A stretch of DNA of 11,270 nucleotides from Cryomorphaceae bacterium (lineage in GTDB: Bacteria > Bacteroidota > Bacteroidia > Flavobacteriales > Schleiferiaceae). The notes under the pieces were generated by a model. It was not told where the DNA came from. It did no database searches and saw nothing but the letters and a program-made list of their open reading frames with translations. How positions within the stretch are numbered: position 1 is the first letter of the stretch; each line of letters opens with the position of its first letter. Location: positions 1 through 11,270 of the forward strand of contig DMCR01000117.1 in the NCBI GenBank assembly GCA_003445735.1. The letters are read 5' to 3'. Shown in pieces: positions 7,681-11,270 of this stretch. A program made the position numbers and the translations under genes.

Positions 7681-7688
7681 TATATTTG
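7681..7688 (+). promoter_or_regulatory. Candidate -7 promoter box for the nusB operon
   Basis: TATATTTG matches the Bacteroidota -7 consensus TAnnTTTG. It would give a leader of about 90 nt before the nusB ATG at 7789. A TTG lies at 7664-7666, but the 14-nt spacer is shorter than usual for a -33 element, so support is only moderate. No closer TAnnTTTG is seen before nusB. Confidence 0.4.
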
Positions 7689-7722
7689 CCGCAGTAAAAA
7701 CAGTCCTTTACATGCGGAGCCA

Positions 7723-7730
7723 CAAAAATA
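7723..7730 (-). promoter_or_regulatory. Candidate -7 promoter box for the ABC exporter gene
   Basis: On the minus strand this reads TATTTTTG, a match to TAnnTTTG, about 67 nt before the exporter ATG. No clear -33 TTG was found. It lies downstream of the candidate nusB box on the opposite strand, so if both are active the two leaders overlap by about 20 nt. Confidence 0.35.
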
Positions 7731-7788
7731 ACACCTCTTTGATGAAGTCGTTCATTCTGAACCCGCATACCTGCATTTATATATTCTA

Positions 7789-8727
7789 ATGATTACTAGA
7801 CGCCACATTCGTATCAAGGTGTTGCACCACCTTTTTGCCCAAAGTACAGACGAGAGCATGGATGCAGCTATGTTGTTGAAGAATCTCAACAAGAGTCTCA
7901 ATGAGGTTCATCGCCTGTTCGCTTGGGACATCAGTGCATTTTTAAGATTGCACGAAGAAGCAAAGCGTCAGTATCAGAGAGTTTCGGAGCGTCAGCAGCC
8001 GGATCAAGAGTTGATGAAGCGCATTGCAAAGTTCACCCAGCTCAAGTTTTGGACCTTGTGTAAAGAAAGCGCCGCTCTGAATACCTTGGTGGAAGGATCG
8101 CATGCTAGTTGGTCGGATTACGATCAACATTTCCGCAAGCAATGGGATACGCTATTTGCGAGTGAGGCATACGAAAACTTTGTTCAAAGCACTTCCGATT
8201 TTACCCAACATAAGCGTTTCTTACGTCTGGTATATCAACTCTATATCGCAGAAAATGAGTTTCTTCACGACATCTATGAAGATGAACATGCGGCTTGGGG
8301 TGATGACTTAGATGCCGCTCAAATGATGTCTGGTAAAGTCATTGCCAGCTGGAAAGAGGATGTTGAACAGCTGATCATTCCGTCCCTGTACAAGGATGAA
8401 TCAGATGCAGCCTTCGGGGCACTATTGGCGCGTAAATTCTTTGAGTTCAACGTAGATAGCCAAACCCGAATTGAAAGCAAGAGCAGAAACTGGGAAAGCG
8501 ACCGTATTGCAAAGATGGACATCCTGTTGATGAAGTTGTGCATTGCAGAATGGCGTGGTTTTCAAGAGATTCCAGTAAAAGTGTCGCTGAACGAATACCT
8601 AGATTTGAGTAAGGAATATAGTACTCCAAAAAGTTCTTCCTTTATCAATGGGATACTTGACAAAATCGTCACTAATTTGCAGGAAGATGGCCTCATCAAC
8701 AAGGTGGGCCGCGGAATGATTCAATAA
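7789..8727 (+). CDS. nusB: Transcription antitermination factor NusB (long Bacteroidota form)
   Basis: RNA-binding partner of NusE (ribosomal protein S10) in rRNA antitermination. The N-terminus RRHIRIKVLHHLFAQ (4-18) matches the start of the NusB fold. The C-terminal part, about 234-312 (NWESDRIAKMDILLMKLCIAEW, then the NEYLDLSKEYSTPKSSSFINGILDKI region), matches the second half of canonical NusB. Between them lie roughly 200 residues, so the protein has 312 residues instead of about 140. Long forms like this are usual in Bacteroidota. The start is preceded by an A/T-rich tract with no Shine-Dalgarno sequence. It opens a run of five plus-strand genes; the DUF1573 gene follows after 14 nt. 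Confidence 0.93.
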   Translation: MITRRHIRIKVLHHLFAQSTDESMDAAMLLKNLNKSLNEVHRLFAWDISAFLRLHEEAKRQYQRVSERQQPDQELMKRIAKFTQLKFWTLCKESAALNTLVEGSHASWSDYDQHFRKQWDTLFASEAYENFVQSTSDFTQHKRFLRLVYQLYIAENEFLHDIYEDEHAAWGDDLDAAQMMSGKVIASWKEDVEQLIIPSLYKDESDAAFGALLARKFFEFNVDSQTRIESKSRNWESDRIAKMDILLMKLCIAEWRGFQEIPVKVSLNEYLDLSKEYSTPKSSSFINGILDKIVTNLQEDGLINKVGRGMIQ

Positions 8728-8741
8728 TCGCAACCATAAAT

Positions 8742-9185
8742 ATGAAACGCACATTTTTTATTGCCTCTTTAGTCGCAATCACACTAACATCTTGCCGCAG
8801 TGCAACGGATCGAATTAAATCGTCTGATGATGTAGCCTCTGGCACAGAAGCCATGATGGACGCATTACCAACCATTTCGTTTGTGGAAGAGTTCCATGAT
8901 TTCGGTGAAGTAAGGGAAGGTGAAGTGGTAGAACATACCTTCACTTTTACCAATGAAGGAGAAGGTCCATTAATTATCTCTAACGCTCAAGGATCTTGTG
9001 GTTGTACCGTGCCAGATTGGCCACGTCAACCTATAGCACCTGGTCAGAAGAGCCAAATCAAAGTAAGTTTTAATTCAAAGGGTCGTGCTGGTCGTCAAGA
9101 CAAGCGTGTAACGTTGACCACAAACGCCGTTCCTCAAACTAAAGTGTTGAACATCACGTCAACCGTAATTTCAAACGAACAATAA
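8742..9185 (+). CDS. DUF1573-domain lipoprotein
   Basis: A 147-residue protein. The N-terminal MKRTFFIASLVAITLTSC is a lipoprotein signal with lipobox LTSC, giving lipidated Cys18. The mature part carries one DUF1573 domain at about 45-143: a beta-rich, Ig-like fold with FHDFGEVREGE (51-61), FTFTNEGEGPLII (67-79), SCGCTVPDWP (85-94) and IAPGQKSQIKV (98-108). The CGC pair is typical of the family. It is probably anchored in the periplasm or outer membrane; its function is unknown. It lies 14 nt after nusB, and its TAA shares an A with the yajC ATG (TAATG). This position between nusB and yajC is common in Bacteroidota. Confidence 0.9.
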   Translation: MKRTFFIASLVAITLTSCRSATDRIKSSDDVASGTEAMMDALPTISFVEEFHDFGEVREGEVVEHTFTFTNEGEGPLIISNAQGSCGCTVPDWPRQPIAPGQKSQIKVSFNSKGRAGRQDKRVTLTTNAVPQTKVLNITSTVISNEQ

Positions 9186-9484
9186 TGACAACTTTATTTT
9201 TACAGCAAACCTCACCAGGTGGGGCAATGAGCCTGCTACCTTTCGTACTCATCCTTGTGGTGATGTATTTATTTTTCTTCCGTCCTCAGATGAAGAAGCA
9301 GAAGGAGGAAAACAAGTTTCGCCAAGAGGTGAAGAAAGGTGCTCGTATCGTTACAACTTCTGGCATTCACGCTAAAATTTTGGAAGTGGGAGAAACGCAT
9401 TTGATCATTGAGAGTGAAAATACCCGACTCAGAATCGAAAAAAATGCGGTGAGTAAAGAGCTCAGTGCCCAATACAACAAGTAA
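9185..9484 (+). CDS. yajC: Preprotein translocase accessory subunit YajC
   Basis: Small single-span membrane protein that associates with SecDF in the Sec translocase. It has 99 residues, close to the family length (about 85-110). One membrane helix lies at about 16-32, followed at once by FRPQMKKQKE (32-41), the family hallmark. The cytoplasmic domain includes KGARIVTTSGIHAKI (51-65), matching the usual G-x-x-V-x-T-x-G-G-I-x-G core. No secD or secF is near, which is common for yajC in Bacteroidota. The first base of the ATG is the last base of the DUF1573 stop, suggesting coupling. A strong terminator follows 14 nt after the stop. Confidence 0.96.
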   Translation: MTTLFLQQTSPGGAMSLLPFVLILVVMYLFFFRPQMKKQKEENKFRQEVKKGARIVTTSGIHAKILEVGETHLIIESENTRLRIEKNAVSKELSAQYNK

Positions 9485-9497
9485 CATTGTAACTTAG

Positions 9498-9521
9498 AAA
9501 CCGGCACACGCCGGTTTTTTT
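9498..9521 (+). terminator. Intrinsic terminator after yajC, abutting the next start codon
   Basis: An 8-bp perfect stem (AAACCGGC at 9498-9505 with GCCGGTTT at 9510-9517) encloses an ACAC loop (9506-9509) and runs into a T-tract ending at 9521. The next base, 9522, begins the ATG of the YbbR-like gene. This is the only strong intrinsic terminator I see in the window. It may split the operon, allow partial read-through, or restrict ribosome access to the next gene. Confidence 0.8.
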
Positions 9522-10403
9522 ATGTCCAAGATCACCTCAAATAAAGGATTAGAAGCATTGCTTTTCGTAGGCTTTGCCTTTGCTGTATGGTTGGCCATGC
9601 GCATATCCAATACTGAGGTGACTCGTCAAATCAATCTTGAAGTAATTGCTTTAGGAGGCACCGTAGACGGTTTATGGCTTGAGGATAGCACTCAAGAATT
9701 GAATGTTATAGTTGAAGCAAGTGGATTGAATGCTGTGTTTATGAATAGGTTTAATGATAGACAGATTTTCTTCAAGGCCGACGATTTTTTAAGAACCTCC
9801 GAGATGAGCGCATATCTGCTTAATATAGATGTCCAAAACATCCTACAAGAAGAATACGGTCGAGAGTATAGATTTAATTGGTCCGGTGATTCGTTACTAT
9901 TTCCATCGAGTGCGTTGATAAATAAAATTTTGCCCGTTACAATACTATCTCCAGAAAACATATCCCTTCCTGAAAATCATCGCTGGATACAACGACCAAC
10001 ATTAGAGCCAGATAGTATAGTTTGTGTTGGTCCGAAGTCCTTGTTGATGGATTTCCGCCCGACCATTACAGCACCTTCCTATGTTTGGTCTGGTTCAAAT
10101 CAGAAAGAACTATCCTTAGATAAGCTTCCTCGGTATATAACCTCTCAGGTGAATTGGATAATTATCTCAGCAAATGAAGACGCTTGGACGGAAGTTAAAC
10201 AAACGGTCAACCTTCGTTATCAAAATCAAAATTATCCTATTGACCTATGGTTAAGTGGCCCTATGAGTACTTTGGTTAATGCCACTGAGAAGTTGGTAGA
10301 TGTAGAGTGGAGAATGGAAGATCAAAGACTTAGAGTAGATATTCGTTCCCTATCACCAGGCGTCGAGGTATTGAATTATGAACCAAAATATGTGCTGCCA
10401 TGA
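9522..10403 (+). CDS. YbbR-like domain protein, membrane-anchored
   Basis: A 293-residue protein that fits the Bacteroidota YbbR-like family (related to CdaR of Firmicutes). A short basic N-terminus (MSKITSNKG) precedes one membrane helix (about 10-27, ALLFVGFAFAVWLAM). A beta-rich extracytoplasmic part follows with repeat-like units, for example VTILSPENISLP (139-150), IVCVGPKSLLMDF (166-178) and VDIRSLSPGVEVL (272-284). Sequence conservation in this family is low, so the call rests on topology, repeat pattern and position between yajC and coaE, the usual Bacteroidota place. In Firmicutes CdaR regulates a c-di-AMP cyclase; no cyclase gene is here, so that role cannot be assumed. The start lies directly after a terminator T-run. 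Base composition looks more A/T-rich than in the left half. The stop overlaps coaE by 4 nt. Confidence 0.75.
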   Translation: MSKITSNKGLEALLFVGFAFAVWLAMRISNTEVTRQINLEVIALGGTVDGLWLEDSTQELNVIVEASGLNAVFMNRFNDRQIFFKADDFLRTSEMSAYLLNIDVQNILQEEYGREYRFNWSGDSLLFPSSALINKILPVTILSPENISLPENHRWIQRPTLEPDSIVCVGPKSLLMDFRPTITAPSYVWSGSNQKELSLDKLPRYITSQVNWIIISANEDAWTEVKQTVNLRYQNQNYPIDLWLSGPMSTLVNATEKLVDVEWRMEDQRLRVDIRSLSPGVEVLNYEPKYVLP

Positions 10404-10984
10404 GTAAAGTAATATGCATTACTGGCGGTATGGGCTCAGGAAAGAGTACGGTATGTAGCTACTTAGAACAACGTGGTTATCCGGTCTACTACAGCGACAC
10501 ACGAGCCAAGGCACTCATGGAGGGGGATCATCAAATTCGCAAACAACTGATAGCCTTATTTGGCTCGAACATATACACCGGTAATAAACAATTGAACCGT
10601 CCTGAATTAGCGAAGCGCATCTTCAATAGCCCAGGTCTTAAACAATCGCTTGAAGCTATAGTACATCCAGTAGTGAATGAAGATTTTATTCAGTGGAGTA
10701 AAGTTCAAAAGAGCGATCTAATCTTTAAAGAAAGTCCACTCGCCCTAGAGATTGACGACCAAAGTTGTCAAACGATAGTGGTAGTTCATGCCGAAGAGGA
10801 ATTACGAATTTCCCGAGTTCTAGACCGCAACTCAGATTGGACTAGGGAAGACGTAGAGGCTCGGATGAGGAATCAAATCTCGGATGCGCAAAGACTAAAC
10901 TTAGCGCACCAGGTCTTAGATAATTCAGATACTCCTGAAGCACTAATGAAAAAGTTGGATCAGCTTCTCACTAAATGGAGCTGA
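10400..10984 (+). CDS. coaE: Dephospho-CoA kinase
   Basis: Catalyses the last step of coenzyme A synthesis, phosphorylation of the 3' hydroxyl of dephospho-CoA by ATP, in the cytoplasm. The 194 residues match the usual length. Walker A GGMGSGKST is at 9-17, followed by the substrate-binding YSDTRAKAL (31-39). LEAIVHPVV (84-92) contains the conserved His-Pro, and ESPLALE (111-117) corresponds to the family's PLL(F/Y)E strand. RNSDWTREDVEARMRNQI (143-160) forms the lid region, and LDNSDTPEAL (173-182) is a typical C-terminal element. The ATG overlaps the YbbR-like stop by 4 nt (ATGA). Its 3' end overlaps the opposing DHFR-family gene by 25 bp. Confidence 0.96.
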   Translation: MSKVICITGGMGSGKSTVCSYLEQRGYPVYYSDTRAKALMEGDHQIRKQLIALFGSNIYTGNKQLNRPELAKRIFNSPGLKQSLEAIVHPVVNEDFIQWSKVQKSDLIFKESPLALEIDDQSCQTIVVVHAEEELRISRVLDRNSDWTREDVEARMRNQISDAQRLNLAHQVLDNSDTPEALMKKLDQLLTKWS

Positions 10985-11270
10985 ACTAGCCCATTTGGAT
11001 AAGATCGAACGCCTTCGGTTTTCCAATCTGATTTTCCATCATTTTTTCGGAATAGTGGAATGCCATTCCCCAGCATAGTCGGGATATAGGTAAGGATCAG
11101 CTCATCTATGAGATCTGCTTCGTGAAATCTAGCATTGGTGGCACCTCCTCCAACAATCCATATGCGTTTTCCTTGCTCTTTTAGTTCTTTTAAAAGATCT
11201 ACTGAGCCTTCAGTAAATACTTCAATATTTTCATTGGCCAACGGGATATTGGTATCCCGACTTAAGACTA
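10960..11270 (-). CDS. Dihydrofolate reductase / RibD C-terminal family protein (3' part; runs off the right edge)
   Basis: About 102 C-terminal residues are visible; the reading frame stays open to the window edge, so the true start lies outside. Visible features are IWIVGGGATNARFHEADLID (the glycine-rich nucleotide-binding turn and following helix), ELILTYIPTMLGNGIPLF and the C-terminal YPNGLVQLHLVRS. These match the small DHFR-like proteins with a RibD C-terminal domain (YyaP/YwjB type), usually about 175-190 residues. The substrate is unknown; such proteins are often annotated as dihydrofolate reductase family without proof. It converges on coaE and shares 25 bp with it. An internal TTG at 11241 is not a convincing start, because homologous-looking sequence continues upstream of it. 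Confidence 0.85.
   Translation of the reverse strand, partial: VLSRDTNIPLANENIEVFTEGSVDLLKELKEQGKRIWIVGGGATNARFHEADLIDELILTYIPTMLGNGIPLFRKNDGKSDWKTEGVRSYPNGLVQLHLVRS

Overview
This window looks like ordinary chromosomal DNA of a member of the Bacteroidota, most likely the Flavobacteriia. The reasons are the gene order (parA-parB-DUF5683-dapB-lepB-wbqC beside a divergent nusB-DUF1573-yajC-YbbR-coaE set), the long LepB and NusB variants, starts that mostly lack a Shine-Dalgarno sequence, and promoter-like TAnnTTTG boxes of the Bacteroidota sigma factor type. The species cannot be told from the sequence alone. I saw no phage, insertion sequence, CRISPR array, rRNA or tRNA.

Left part (1-5841, minus strand). 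A promoter-like box at 5834-5841 precedes a tightly packed run: parA, parB (chromosome segregation), a DUF5683 envelope protein, dapB (lysine and peptidoglycan precursor synthesis), lepB (signal peptidase I), a WbqC-family protein, and the start of a biotin-dependent acyl-CoA carboxylase beta subunit that runs off the left edge. Four of the six junctions overlap or are only 2 nt apart, so the run is probably one operon with translational coupling. It links segregation, cell-wall precursor supply and protein export.

Middle (5886-7788). A half-size ABC exporter on the minus strand lies upstream of parA. It is divergent from nusB across a 133-nt gap that has candidate promoter boxes on both strands.

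Right part (7789-10984, plus strand). nusB, a DUF1573 lipoprotein, yajC, a YbbR-like membrane-anchored protein and coaE are packed closely. A strong intrinsic terminator hairpin sits between yajC and the YbbR gene, its T-run ending exactly at the YbbR start codon. At the right edge a DHFR/RibD-family gene comes in on the minus strand, and its 3' end overlaps that of coaE by 25 bp.

No clearly novel system is visible. The points most worth checking are the terminator against the YbbR start, the LepB fusion and insertion, the Asp in the ABC exporter's Walker B motif, and the uncharacterised DUF5683 protein coupled between parB and dapB.
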